From Myxococcales bacterium UBA5297 (GTDB lineage Bacteria; Myxococcota; Myxococcia; Myxococcales; UBA5297), in the NCBI GenBank assembly GCA_002408385.1, contig DHSB01000058.1:19606-32061 (forward strand): 12,456 nt of DNA, written 5' to 3'. Positions 1-8,134 of the stretch are shown piece by piece. The first letter of the stretch is position 1; every line of letters starts with the position of its first letter. Both the position numbers and the translations under genes were made by a program. The notes below the pieces were generated by a model. That model was given only the letters and a program-made list of their open reading frames with translations. It did not search any database and was not told the DNA's origin.

Positions 1-30
1 CTCCTGACCTGGACCTTGCACGAGCTCTGG

Positions 31-411
31 GGCTCGGGCGGTTGTGGTGTTGGTCCCGCAATGCGACCGGCCGCTCGTTCGAAGGAGCGGCCGGATCCCC
101 TCATCCAGCGAAGAGGTGCGGCGCTACACCTTGGCCAGCGCGTCGTCGAGCGCGTTGCGCAGGACGTCCAAATCCTCGAGGCCGACCGAGAGGCGTACGA
201 GCCCGTCGGTGACGCCGCCCTTCCGCGCTTCTCCTTGGGCACGCAGGCATGGGGCATCGACGCCGGGTGCTGGATGAGCGAGTCGACGCTGCCCAGCGAG
301 ACGGCCAGGGTCCAGATGTGGATCGCGTCCATCAGCTCGCGGCCAGCCTCGAAGCCGCCCTTCAGCTCGAAGGAGACCATGCCGCCGCAGTTGTCCATCC
401 GCTTGTCGGCC
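31..411. repeat. Long direct repeat, copy 1 (partner at 3577-3964)
   Basis: This block aligns almost collinearly with 3577-3964, with roughly nine of ten bases identical by eye and a few single-base indels. It covers the downstream hairpin and the last ~95 codons of the PLP enzyme gene whose intact copy is at 3672-4934. Similarity fades abruptly after about 411, where this copy continues into unrelated sequence while the intact gene goes on. The left edge lies near position 31, close to the window start, so the true edge could be slightly earlier. The two copies are in the same orientation and bracket the hydrogenase-like gene and the minus-strand remnant. Confidence 0.85.
67..94. repeat. Imperfect inverted repeat (hairpin) in repeat copy 1
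   Basis: A 28-base palindrome with arms beginning CCGGCCGCTC and ending GAGCGGCCGG. It matches the perfect palindrome at 3612-3639, except that one central base has changed (GTTCGAAG instead of GTTCGAAC). It sits just downstream, in the minus-strand sense, of the gene fragment at 124-419, so it is the relic of that gene's 3' hairpin. Confidence 0.7.
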
Positions 412-419
412 AGCAGTCC
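124..419 (-). pseudogene. 3' fragment of a cystathionine gamma-synthase/lyase-family gene (broken)
   Basis: Read on the minus strand, the last ~33 codons ([18 protein letters not shown]..., stop at 124) match the C-terminus of the intact enzyme at 3672-4934. Further upstream the match continues in another frame ([12 protein letters not shown]). A single base is missing near 224-227 relative to the intact copy (CCTTCCGCG here, CCTTCTCGCG there), which breaks the frame. Everything upstream of the equivalent of about residue 323 is absent, including the PLP lysine, so no enzyme can be made. Weak, scrambled similarity to the parent may persist to about 560 but I cannot support it. It is probably a partial duplication or the remnant of a rearranged tandem gene. 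Confidence 0.82.
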
Positions 420-1004
420 GGGCCAGGGGCTCGGGGTGAACGGGAATGCCGGCCGCAATCACCGAGGAGGCGAACCGGCTCCATTGCGCTCGAGAATGGC
501 GCGGCCGGCTGAATGGAAGCTCGGTCTTCTGCGCGAGAGCGCCGCGCTGCGCAGCCCGCAGGTTCACCCGAGCTCAGTCGCGAGCCGACCCTGGCAACCG
601 GCTGTCGCGCAATTCGACTTACCGAGCTGCCGGTCGCTTCCCACGCGGGTCGTGTAGACCGCCCCGGCTCCGCATCTGGCTCGGGACGCGAGCCTCTGCC
701 CGTCCTGCTTCAGCAGGCAGGCCTCCTCGGCGGACTGAGGCCAGGGCGGCGACTCGCTCCGAGAGCCCTCTCCTACACCCCAGGACCGCTTCGAAACCGT
801 CCGGCACGGGCGCCAATTCATTGCCGCACCCCGAACCGGCGGGCAGGGGCTCAACGTCCCACACATCCCGCAGCCAAGGCGCCATCGCGTTATTCGCCTC
901 TTGCACTGTGCGACATTATCCATTTCCCTTTAGACTACTTAGCGAGCCTCGTCGGCCGGGCGTTGGGCGTCGTTTTCGTTTCGGGGAAAGATAAGAGGGA
1001 GCAG
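412..1004. other. 593-base region without a recognisable gene
   Basis: Open frames here translate to low-complexity Arg/Pro/Ala-rich strings typical of GC-rich noncoding DNA. No RNA gene, sigma-54 element (GG-N10-GC with TTGC) or GTTCCA/TGGAAC half site is seen. The stretch from about 886 to 950 is the most AT-rich part and is the likeliest place for the hydrogenase-gene promoter, but no -35/-10 pair with normal spacing stands out. Confidence 0.5.
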
Positions 1005-2907
1005 GTGTCACGTGATCGCCCGTTGATACTGACCAGCCCGGGCAAGTGCGCCGGCTGCAACAAATGCATTGCGCGCTGCCCGTCACCGGACGCCAACTCC
1101 TCGGTCTTGGCCGGAGACTCGTCTTTCGTGTCAGTCGATCCGCTGCGCTGCATCGCGTGCGGGGCCTGCCTGCGCGCCTGCGACCATGACGCGCGCTACT
1201 TCGAGGACGATACCGAGGCCTTCTTCGCCGACCTCGCGCGCGGTACGCCCATCTCCGTGGTCGTCGCTCCGGCGGTGCGCGCCAACTTCCCCAGGCCCGA
1301 GCTGTTGCTCGGCTTCCTGAAAAGCCAGGGCGTGAGGCTCGCCTTCGACGTCTCCTTCGGCGCCGACATCACGACCTGGGCCTACCTCAAGGTGATCGGG
1401 GAGCGGGGCCTCGATTCGGTGATCGCCCAGCCGTGCCCGGCGATCGTCAACTACATCGAGCGCTATCTCCCCGACCTCATCGGCCGGCTCGCGCCGGTTC
1501 ACAGCCCGATGATGGCCTCGGCGATCTACCTGCGCCGCTACCTCAACGCGACCGAGCGGATCGCGTTTCTGTCGCCCTGCGTGGCCAAGTCCGACGAGAT
1601 CCGCGCTGCCGAGACCGGGGGCTTGGTCAGCTACAACGTCACCTTCTCCGGGCTGCTGCGGTACCTCGAGCGTCGCCGCGCGCGGCTCGAGGAGTCCTCG
1701 CCCGCGGGTTATGACGATCTGGGCTGTGGCCCTGGGGTTGCTCTACAGCCGTCCGGGCGGGCTTCGCGAGTGCGTCGAGCACGTCGCCCCGGGCGCCTGG
1801 GTTCGGCAGATCGAAGGCCCCGAGCGCGCCTACCCCTACCTTCACGCCTACGGGGAGCGGCTGCGCGCGGGCAAGCCGGTGCCCCTGCTCGTCGACATCC
1901 TGAGCTGCGCCGATGGCTGCAACCTCGGCCCGGGCACGACCGGGGAGGCCGCGCTCGACGACATCGACGCGACCTTCAACGCGCTGAAGGCCTCACGCAT
2001 CGCGCAACGCGACGGCTGGTTGCGAAAGCCCGCCTCGCTGCTGCGCTACTTCGAGAAGAGCTTGCGCGTCGAGGACTTCCAGCGCTCGTACCGCTCGCGC
2101 GCCGAGGAGATAAGCCGCACCGAGCCCGGTGCCGCGGCGATAGCGCAGGCCTTCGCGGCGATGCGCAAGCAGACGCCCGAGTCGCGCTCCATCAACTGCA
2201 CCGCCTGCGGCTACCAGAGCTGCCGGCGCATGGCGGTCGCCATCGCGCGCGGGCTGAACCACCCGGGCAACTGCATCTACTTCACCCGCGAAGAGATGAA
2301 GTCGGAGAAGGCGCAGATAGAGCAGGCGCACGCCAGCCTGCAGCAGTCGAACGCGCGCATCGGGAACAGCGTCGCGGAGATGACCCAGGCGCTCGAGTCG
2401 CTCGCCGGCTCGAACCAGGCAGCCGTGCGGGACGTGGAGCAGGTCGAAACCAACCTCGGCGAGGTGCGGGCCGCAGCCTTGCGGCTGCGCGATGCGGTTG
2501 CGGCCATCAACCAGTGGCTGGGCAAGTTCGACGGGGCCATCGAGGACATTCTCGGAGTGGCGGGGGTCACCCACGTCGTCTCCGTCAACGCCTCGCTCGA
2601 GGCCGCGCGTGCCGGGGAGTCAGGCAAGCCGTTCGTCCCCATCGTCGGCGCCGTGCGCCGGCTCGCCGAGGACTCGAGGGCCGTGGCGCAGGCGATCAGC
2701 CTCGAGCGCAAGTCGGTCGGCGCCCGTATCGACGAGATCGATGGGGTCTCCGCGCTGCTCGAGTCGAGCACCGCGCTGGTCGAGGCCGCGATGCAGGACC
2801 TGACTGCGGCCGCCACGCGCATCGCGGCCCAGTCCGGCGAGATCTCGGAGGCCGCGCGGCTGCTCGCGGAGTCGGCATCCGAGGAGGAGAGCGACGGGCT
2901 CGGGTAG
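1005..2907 (+). CDS. Sensory-type [FeFe]-hydrogenase fused to a chemoreceptor-like output domain (one frameshift)
   Basis: Corrected for one extra base, the protein is about 633 residues. Order: two [4Fe-4S] ferredoxin motifs (C15/18/21/25 and C49/52/55/59); an [FeFe]-hydrogenase H-domain (about 80-330) with motif L1 as QPCPA (C144), L2 as SPCVAK (C192) and L3 as SCADGC (C301, C305); a CX2CX4CX16C motif (C398/401/406/423); then an Ala/Glu-rich helical tail with a methyl-accepting-chemotaxis-protein-like hairpin (about 516-557, containing VNASLEAARAGE and RRLAEDS). All four H-cluster cysteines are present. The catalytic proton-relay Cys of the usual TSCCP motif is Pro143, and the CX2CX4CX16C motif is typical of sensory [FeFe] hydrogenases, so H2 or redox sensing rather than bulk turnover is inferred. 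There is no transmembrane segment or PAS domain, so it should be cytosolic. GTG at 1005 is preceded by AGAGGGAG at 994-1001. As sequenced, the reading frame changes at 1730-1732, so it may be a pseudogene or carry a sequencing error. Confidence 0.85.
1728..1735 (+). other. Frameshift point in the hydrogenase-like gene
   Basis: Codons up to 1730 read ...GYDDLGCG. The family-like continuation, LGLLYSRPGGLRE, is found one base over, starting at 1732. Removing one C from the CCC at 1730-1732 restores a single frame from 1005 to 2907. The frame before the break stays open but yields Arg-rich nonsense to 2915, so a premature stop is not immediate. I see no clear slippery heptamer with a downstream hairpin that would suggest programmed shifting. 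Confidence 0.85.
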
Positions 2908-2940
2908 TGAGGTGAGGCGCGCTGCGGCGGGCCAGACCCT

Positions 2941-3529
2941 TCAGAGCCGAGCGCATCGCCGAGCGCGCGCGTCGAGAGCGTCGCGTCTTGGCCGCGGTTC
3001 GCTCACGAGCGCGAGCATCGCCGCTTTGAGCTCGCGCGCATCGGGGGCGAGCCGCTCGTCGGCCTCGAGCGCGATGTCCTCCCAGGTCGCGCAGAAAGCC
3101 ACTTCAACCGCGTCCGGTGCCTCGGCGAAGGGGCGCCGTATTCGTGGATCCCAAGGCGCGCGACCTCGAGCCCCCAGGCTCCGGGGGCACGCGAGACCTG
3201 TACTTCGAGCGGCGATCGCCGCCGGAACCGAGCGAGGCCTCCAGCAATCATCGGGAGCTCTCGGCGGCGGTCAGCGCTGTCTCGAGGCTCCCTCCGCGCC
3301 GCCCGTCGATGACCCGGGCTGCGGCGATCGCATGGAACCAAGCCAGGCGACTGTGCCCGCGGTCGAGAGTCTCGAGCGCCTGCTCGAGGGCGCGCTTCGA
3401 GGGTGGCTTCCGCTCGGCGAGCCTCGCCAAGGCCAGCCCGGCCGCCGTCACGTCTTTCGCGCGAGCGTCGCTCAATCCCTCACCATCCCTGGTCCAACGC
3501 GAACCGATGCGCCATCGCCACGCGAACAA
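2941..3529 (-). pseudogene. Degraded hypothetical gene, two frameshifts
   Basis: Three consecutive minus-strand frames give protein-like sequence when joined. The first runs from about 3529 to 3255 (DARAKDVTAAGLALARLAER..., ...LAWFHAIAAARVIDG). The second runs from about 3253 to 3134 (LPMIAGGLARFRR..., LEVARLGIHEYGAP). The third runs from about 3133 to the stop at 2941 (FAEAPDAVEVAFCATWEDIA, LEADERLAPDARELKAAM). One base is missing at each junction, the second in the run of G at 3130-3133. Amino-acid composition and alternation are those of a real globular protein, unlike the Arg-rich shadow frames around it. I do not recognise the family. The start is uncertain: ATG at 3529 lacks an obvious ribosome binding site, and the gene may have been longer upstream. 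Confidence 0.5.
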
Positions 3530-3576
3530 CGCTGGCGATACGCGGCCGCTTCCGCCGCGGTCGATCGCTCGTCCAG

Positions 3577-3964
3577 GGCTCGGTCGGTTGTGGTGTGGTC
3601 CCCCAATGCGACCGGCCGCTCGTTCGAACGAGCGGCCGGAGCCCTACATCCAGCGAAGAGGTGGCCTCGCGCTACACCTTGGCCAGCGCCTCGTCGAGCG
3701 CGTTCCGCAGATCGTCCAAGTCCTCGAGGCCGACCGAGAGACGCACGAGCCCGTCGGTGACGCCGCCCTTCTCGCGCTTCTCCTTGGGCACGCAGGCGTG
3801 GGTCATCGACGCCGGGTGTTGGATGAGCGAGTCGACGCTGCCCAGCGAGACGGCCAGTGTCCAGATGTGGATCGCGTCCATCAGCTTGCGGCCGGCCTCG
3901 AAGCCTCCCTTCAGCTCGAAGGAGACCATGCCGCCGTAGTTGCGCATCTGCTTGCCGGCCAGCT
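3577..3964. repeat. Long direct repeat, copy 2 (partner at 31-411)
   Basis: This is the second copy of the repeat described at 31-411. It comprises the sequence downstream of the intact PLP enzyme gene, the perfect palindrome at 3612-3639 and the gene's last ~97 codons. Because this copy is part of an intact gene, it is probably the parent copy and the left one the relic. Confidence 0.85.
3612..3639 (-). terminator. Perfect 28-base palindrome, probable 3' hairpin of the PLP enzyme gene
   Basis: Two 14-base arms, CCGGCCGCTCGTTC and its exact complement, abut with no loop, 33 bases beyond the stop codon of the minus-strand gene at 3672. No U-tract follows on the minus strand, so it is not a canonical intrinsic terminator. 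It could act as a 3' stabilising hairpin, a weak terminator or a protein-binding site. The palindrome is kept, with one change, in the other repeat copy. Confidence 0.5.
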
Positions 3965-4934
3965 TGTGCTGCGGATGGCTCTCGAGGCCCGGGTAGTAGA
4001 CCTGGGCGACCTTCGGGTGGCTCTCGAGGTGCCGGGCGATGGCCATCGCGCTCGCGCAGTGGCGCTCCATGCGCAGCGGCAGGGTCTTCAGGCCCAGGTT
4101 CACCAGCCAGGCGTCAAACGGGCTCGGCGAGCTGCCGAGATCCTTGATGACCTTGTAGAGCTCGTCCTTCATCGCCTCGTCGGCGGTGGTCACCACGCCG
4201 CCGACCACGGTGCCGTGGCCGCAGATGTACTTGGTGGTGCTGTGCACGACGACGTCGGCGCCCAGCTCGAGCGGGCGCTGCAGGTACGGGGTCGCGAAGG
4301 TGTTGTCGATGATCACCCGGGTCTTCGGGTTGACCGCCTTCACCACGCGCACGACGTCCGGGATGCTCGCGAGCTCGAGGGTGGGGTTGGTCGGCGTCTC
4401 GAAGTAGACGGCCTTGGCGTTCGGGTGGGCCTTCATCGCCGCCTCGACCGCCTCGAGGTCGGCCATCTTCACCTCGACCGCGCGGATGCCGAAGCGCGGC
4501 AGTACCTGTGAGCAGAGGTGCTCGGTGGCCCCGTAGACCACGTCGCCGACGAGCAGAGTGTCGCCGGCCGAGCAGGCCGAGAGGATCGCCGAGGAGACCG
4601 CCGCCATGCCCGAGGAGAAGGCGAGGGTCGCCACGCGCTTCTCTGGGTCGGCCAGCTTGATGGCTGCGCCCTCGAGCGCGTTGAGCTTGGCCTCGAGCAC
4701 CCGCACGGTCGGGTTGCCCAGCCGCGTGTAGATGTAGCCGTTGCGCTCGCCGGCGAAGGTGTCGGCGCCCTCCTGCGCGGTGTGGAAGGTGAAGGTCGAG
4801 GTCTGGAAAATCGCGCCGGTGTGGGCACGCGTCTCGGGCTGGTCGACGTGCTCGCCCGCGTGCAGCGCGCGGGTCGCGAAGCCGCAGTCCAGGTAGAACT
4901 TCTCGAGAAAGTCTTTGCGCTTGGAGTCTTCCAT
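3672..4934 (-). CDS. PLP-dependent trans-sulfuration enzyme (cystathionine gamma-synthase/gamma-lyase/methionine gamma-lyase family)
   Basis: A 420-residue cytosolic fold-type I PLP enzyme, about the usual length (380-430). Visible motifs: YTRLGNPT (69-76, phosphate-binding Tyr/Arg from the neighbouring subunit), SSGMAA (107-112), [12 protein letters not shown] (Asp210 to the pyridine nitrogen) and [11 protein letters not shown] with the Schiff-base lysine at 235. The C-terminal [12 protein letters not shown] segment is family-typical. The family handles gamma-replacement or gamma-elimination of homoserine esters, cystathionine or methionine. The position equivalent to the methionine gamma-lyase active-site Cys reads YGAT, which argues mildly against MegL, but the exact substrate cannot be decided from sequence. 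The start ATG is preceded by GGAGAGGA. The gene stands alone, divergent from the regulator, and its 3' part is duplicated at 31-411. Confidence 0.93.
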   Translation of the reverse strand: MEDSKRKDFLEKFYLDCGFATRALHAGEHVDQPETRAHTGAIFQTSTFTFHTAQEGADTFAGERNGYIYTRLGNPTVRVLEAKLNALEGAAIKLADPEKRVATLAFSSGMAAVSSAILSACSAGDTLLVGDVVYGATEHLCSQVLPRFGIRAVEVKMADLEAVEAAMKAHPNAKAVYFETPTNPTLELASIPDVVRVVKAVNPKTRVIIDNTFATPYLQRPLELGADVVVHSTTKYICGHGTVVGGVVTTADEAMKDELYKVIKDLGSSPSPFDAWLVNLGLKTLPLRMERHCASAMAIARHLESHPKVAQVYYPGLESHPQHKLAGKQMRNYGGMVSFELKGGFEAGRKLMDAIHIWTLAVSLGSVDSLIQHPASMTHACVPKEKREKGGVTDGLVRLSVGLEDLDDLRNALDEALAKV

Positions 4935-5123
4935 CGTCCTCTCCGCTCAGATGGCGATCGCGCGGCCGGTCGCCGGCTGGATGCCGAGGCGCCTTCCGCG
5001 TGGTCGGCCCGAGCGCGACCGGCCGTCCGATGGCGGGTCGGCAACGCGCTCGAGGGCGGGCACGGGTAGCGAGAATCGAGCCAGCCTGCCCCCTGGCTCG
5101 GCGGCGACCCGGCGATGCGGTCT

Positions 5124-5141
5124 GTTCCAGATGCCTGGAAC
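5124..5141. promoter_or_regulatory. Palindromic operator upstream of the sigma-54 regulator gene
   Basis: GTTCCAGATGCCTGGAAC: perfect 6-base inverted arms around a 6-base spacer, centred ~126 bases upstream of the regulator start at 5259. The same arms recur upstream of the -24/-12 promoter of the target operon (6895-6912). This suggests the binding site of the regulator itself, giving autoregulation. A related half site, TGTTCCAGG, follows at 5166-5174. No protein-binding data; inferred from motif sharing. Confidence 0.6.
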
Positions 5142-5165
5142 GGTTCGGCGGAAACCGAGGCGAAA

Positions 5166-5174
5166 TGTTCCAGG
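5166..5174 (+). promoter_or_regulatory. Half site of the GTTCCA operator
   Basis: TGTTCCAGG repeats the left arm of the 5124-5141 palindrome 43 bases downstream. It is the near reverse complement of CCTGGAACAG at 6862-6871 in the target operon's control region. A single half site could be chance; its spacing near the full palindrome makes it worth listing. Confidence 0.35.
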
Positions 5175-5258
5175 TGGTCGCCTGTTGCGCTACAGGGAAG
5201 CGCGGCTCGATGCCTGCACGGTATCGAGGCTCTGGAAGAACGGAGGGATGCACTGCAG

Positions 5259-6638
<1,380 letters not shown>

Positions 6639-6861
6639 GACGTTCCTGAACGCCTGGCACCTCCTCCCCGCGTCGGCCCCATCCCAAGCCAACGGAGCGC
6701 CGGCCAGTGCCGGCCGCGGGTGCGAGCGATCCCTGTTCGCAGACCCGAGCCGTCGGAGGGCCGGCCTTCGGGCGCCTTCGTGCCGGCCGAGCAGGACGCC
6801 GCATCCTGCGCCACAACCAACGCACGACCGACCGATCGGGCCGCGCAAGGCCGGCAAGCCG

Positions 6862-6871
6862 CCTGGAACAG
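6862..6871 (-). promoter_or_regulatory. Operator half site upstream of the ORP-like operon
   Basis: CCTGGAACAG; its reverse complement CTGTTCCAGG matches the left arm and flanks of the site at 5122-5130 and the half site at 5166-5174. It is about 117 bases upstream of the predicted transcription start (6984), a usual distance for an enhancer site. Confidence 0.4.
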
Positions 6872-6894
6872 TCGGGCTTCCGGGTGAAGCAGGA

Positions 6895-6912
6895 CGTTCC
6901 ACGCTTGGAACG
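6895..6912. promoter_or_regulatory. Palindromic enhancer site upstream of the sigma-54 promoter
   Basis: CGTTCCACGCTTGGAACG: perfect 7-base arms with a 4-base spacer. The core arms GTTCCA/TGGAAC are the same as at 5124-5141, although the spacer is two bases shorter. Its centre lies about 80 bases upstream of the predicted start, which fits an upstream activating sequence for a sigma-54 enhancer-binding protein. Confidence 0.65.
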
Positions 6913-6957
6913 GAGGAGGGGCGCGGACCGGCTTCACCACAGGCGCGCCGAGCCGGG

Positions 6958-6973
6958 TGGCACATGCGTTGCT
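6958..6973 (+). promoter_or_regulatory. Sigma-54 (-24/-12) promoter of the ORP-like operon
   Basis: TGGCACATGCGTTGCT fits the consensus TGGCACG-N4-TTGCW at all positions but one, with the invariant GG and GC separated by exactly 10 bases. With C6972 as -12, transcription would begin near 6984, only three bases before the first gene's best start codon (6987). The regulator gene immediately upstream encodes a sigma-54 activator, and palindromic sites lie at -80 and -117, all of which supports function. Confidence 0.8.
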
Positions 6974-6986
6974 CAAACGCGGATCG

Positions 6987-7346
6987 ATGGCACTGCGAAT
7001 CGGCATCCCACTCTTTGGCGACGAGGTCTCACCGCGGTTCTGCTTCGCGGGGCGGATGCTGGTCGTGACGGTCGCCGACGACGGGGCCGAGCTCTCGCGC
7101 GAGACGATCTCGCTGGGCAGCACCTGGTTTCCGGATCGGCTGGCGCTCGTCGCCAGCCGAGGGATCGCCGTTGTCGTGTGCGGCGGCTTCAACGCCGCCT
7201 TCCTCCCGCAGGCCGAGCAGATGGGCATCCGAGTGATCAGCGGCGTCGCCGGCGACGCCGAGCAGGCGTTCGCGAGCTTCTTGGCGGGCAAGCTCGTCTC
7301 GCGCCGCCGGTGCGGAAGAGCGACGGGACGGCGCCACAGGTCCTGA
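6987..7346 (+). CDS. NifX/NafY-like DiNase-domain protein 1 of the ORP-like operon
   Basis: 119 residues. The opening RIGIPLFGDEVSPRFCFA is the hallmark N-terminus of the dinitrogenase iron-molybdenum cofactor-binding fold (PF02579-like), which in relatives binds metal-sulfur clusters (NifB-cofactor, or the Mo-Cu-S cluster of orange protein). Cysteines lie at 19 and 65; the C-terminus is Arg-rich. ATG 6987 is chosen because the domain starts right there. The in-frame GTG at 6957 begins one base before the -24 element and would lie upstream of the predicted start. No Shine-Dalgarno fits, so a leaderless message is possible. It is the first gene of the operon. The exact ligand is not inferable. 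Confidence 0.8.
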   Translation: MALRIGIPLFGDEVSPRFCFAGRMLVVTVADDGAELSRETISLGSTWFPDRLALVASRGIAVVVCGGFNAAFLPQAEQMGIRVISGVAGDAEQAFASFLAGKLVSRRRCGRATGRRHRS

Positions 7347-7372
7347 AAGGCATCAACCCCAAGGCATCAACC
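7347..7372. repeat. Short tandem direct repeat between genes 1 and 2
   Basis: AAGGCATCAACC occurs at 7347-7358 and again at 7361-7372 (period 14) in the 42-base gap between the first two operon genes, just before the AGAGGAGA ribosome binding site. Probably a small slippage duplication; no function is evident. Confidence 0.6.
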
Positions 7373-7388
7373 AAGCAGAGGAGAACTC

Positions 7389-7775
7389 ATGGCGAAGCTC
7401 GTAGCGGTAGCGTGCGAAGACGATCAGGGACTCGGAGCGCAGGTGAGCATGCACTTCGGGCGGTGTCCCTTCTTCACTCTGGCTCAGGTCGACGAGGGCA
7501 AGATCCTCTCGGCGCAGGTCGAGAAGAACCCGCACTTCGGAAACCATCAGCCCGGGCAGATGCCGGTTTTCATCGGCTCTCTGGGCGCCAACGTGATCCT
7601 GGCCGGCGGCATGGGGCCGAAGGCGGTCCAGATGTTCGAGCAGATGGGCATCGAGGTCGCCACCGGCGCGGTCGGCAAGGCCGAGAAGGTGCTCCAAGCC
7701 TGGCTCGACGGGCAGCTCAAGGGCACTGCGCCCTGCAACCACGACCACCCGGAGAGCTGCGGAGGCCACCACTGA
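7389..7775 (+). CDS. DiNase-domain protein 2 with Cys/His-rich C-terminal tail
   Basis: 128 residues of the DiNase (MTH1175/orange-protein-like) family: N-terminal strand KLVAVACEDD, the family-typical MHFGRCPFF (21-29), and the GANVILAGGMGPKAVQMFEQMGI core (66-88). After a complete domain it ends in CNHDHPESCGGHH (116-128), a probable metal-binding extension. The ATG follows AGAGGAGA. The family binds metal-sulfur clusters without catalysis; here it is the closest counterpart in the operon to the Desulfovibrio orange protein. It overlaps the next gene by one base (TGATG). Confidence 0.85.
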   Translation: MAKLVAVACEDDQGLGAQVSMHFGRCPFFTLAQVDEGKILSAQVEKNPHFGNHQPGQMPVFIGSLGANVILAGGMGPKAVQMFEQMGIEVATGAVGKAEKVLQAWLDGQLKGTAPCNHDHPESCGGHH

Positions 7776-8134
7776 TGCGGCGCGTGGCCATCGCCATCGG
7801 TGAAGGCAGCGACCTCGACGCGCGGGTCGGTCCTCACTTCGGGCGTGCCGAGCGCTTTCTCGTCGCCGACGTCGAGACCGGCGCGCTCGTCGAGGTGAGG
7901 CAGAACACCGCGGCCCAGGATGCCCACGGCGCGGGCACGGGCGCCGCCGGCTTGGTCGCCGACCTGGGCGCCGGCGAGGCGATAGCCGGCCGCTTCGGGC
8001 CGAAGGCCTACGACGCCCTGCGTGCCCTCGGCATCGCGATGTACCAGGTGCCCGAGGGCCTGCTCGCCCGCGAAGCGCTCGCGCAGCTCAGGGACGGCAA
8101 GCTCTTGCCGTTCGAGGTGAAGGTCATCGAATGA
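7775..8134 (+). CDS. DiNase-domain protein 3
   Basis: 119 residues. It starts RRVAIAIGEGSDLDARVGPHFGRAERFLVAD, with the family's HFG element at 21-23 and a core with AGRFGPKAYDALRALGI (71-87). It is a third small cluster-binding-type domain in the same operon. The start ATG overlaps the preceding stop (TGATG), with GGAGG at 7761-7765; the end overlaps the next ATG by four bases (ATGA), indicating translational coupling. It has no cysteine, unlike its two neighbours, so any cluster would need other ligands or a partner. Confidence 0.83.
   Translation: MRRVAIAIGEGSDLDARVGPHFGRAERFLVADVETGALVEVRQNTAAQDAHGAGTGAAGLVADLGAGEAIAGRFGPKAYDALRALGIAMYQVPEGLLAREALAQLRDGKLLPFEVKVIE

Larger units (their letters stand above)
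4935..5258. other. Divergent intergenic region
   Basis: This 324-base region between the PLP enzyme and regulator genes presumably holds both promoters. The half nearer the regulator contains a GTTCCA/TGGAAC palindrome (5124-5141) and a further half site (5167-5172). No -35/-10 pair is convincing. The open frame that enters the regulator from 5115 runs through the palindrome and is treated here as noncoding upstream sequence. Confidence 0.5.
6639..6957. other. Intergenic control region of the ORP-like operon, with GC-rich inverted repeats
   Basis: No coding sequence is supported. Besides the regulatory sites listed separately, it holds two GC-rich inverted repeats: GCCGGC-CAGT-GCCGGC (6699-6714) and GGCCGGC...GCCGGCC (6759-6765 with 6782-6788). 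Either could fold after the regulator gene, but neither has a T-tract. A degenerate operator-like string (GTTCC at 6643-6647, TGGCAC at 6656-6661) lies just after the regulator stop. Confidence 0.5.

Noticed and set aside
901..936. TTGCAC...TAGACT as a -35/-10 promoter for the hydrogenase-like gene
   Set aside because: The spacer is about 24 bases, far from the usual 17.
513..1004. Extending the hydrogenase-like protein upstream to position 513
   Set aside because: The extension is Arg/Pro/Ala-rich noncoding-type sequence; GTG 1005 has a good ribosome binding site and directly precedes the ferredoxin motif.
1733..2915. Continuation of the first hydrogenase frame to 2915
   Set aside because: After 1732 it gives Arg/Ala-rich nonsense overlapping the clearly conserved frame that ends at 2907.
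5176..5188. TGGTCG...TTGC upstream of the regulator gene as a sigma-54 promoter
   Set aside because: GG and GC are separated by 9 rather than 10 bases; sigma-54 does not tolerate this spacing well.
5115..5258. N-terminal extension of the sigma-54 activator from 5115
   Set aside because: It would run through the palindromic operator, has no domain content, and the PAS domain fits a start at 5259.
6656..6672. TGGCAC just after the regulator gene as a -24 element
   Set aside because: No GC follows at the required 10-base spacing; the nearest is 12 bases away and there is no TTGC.
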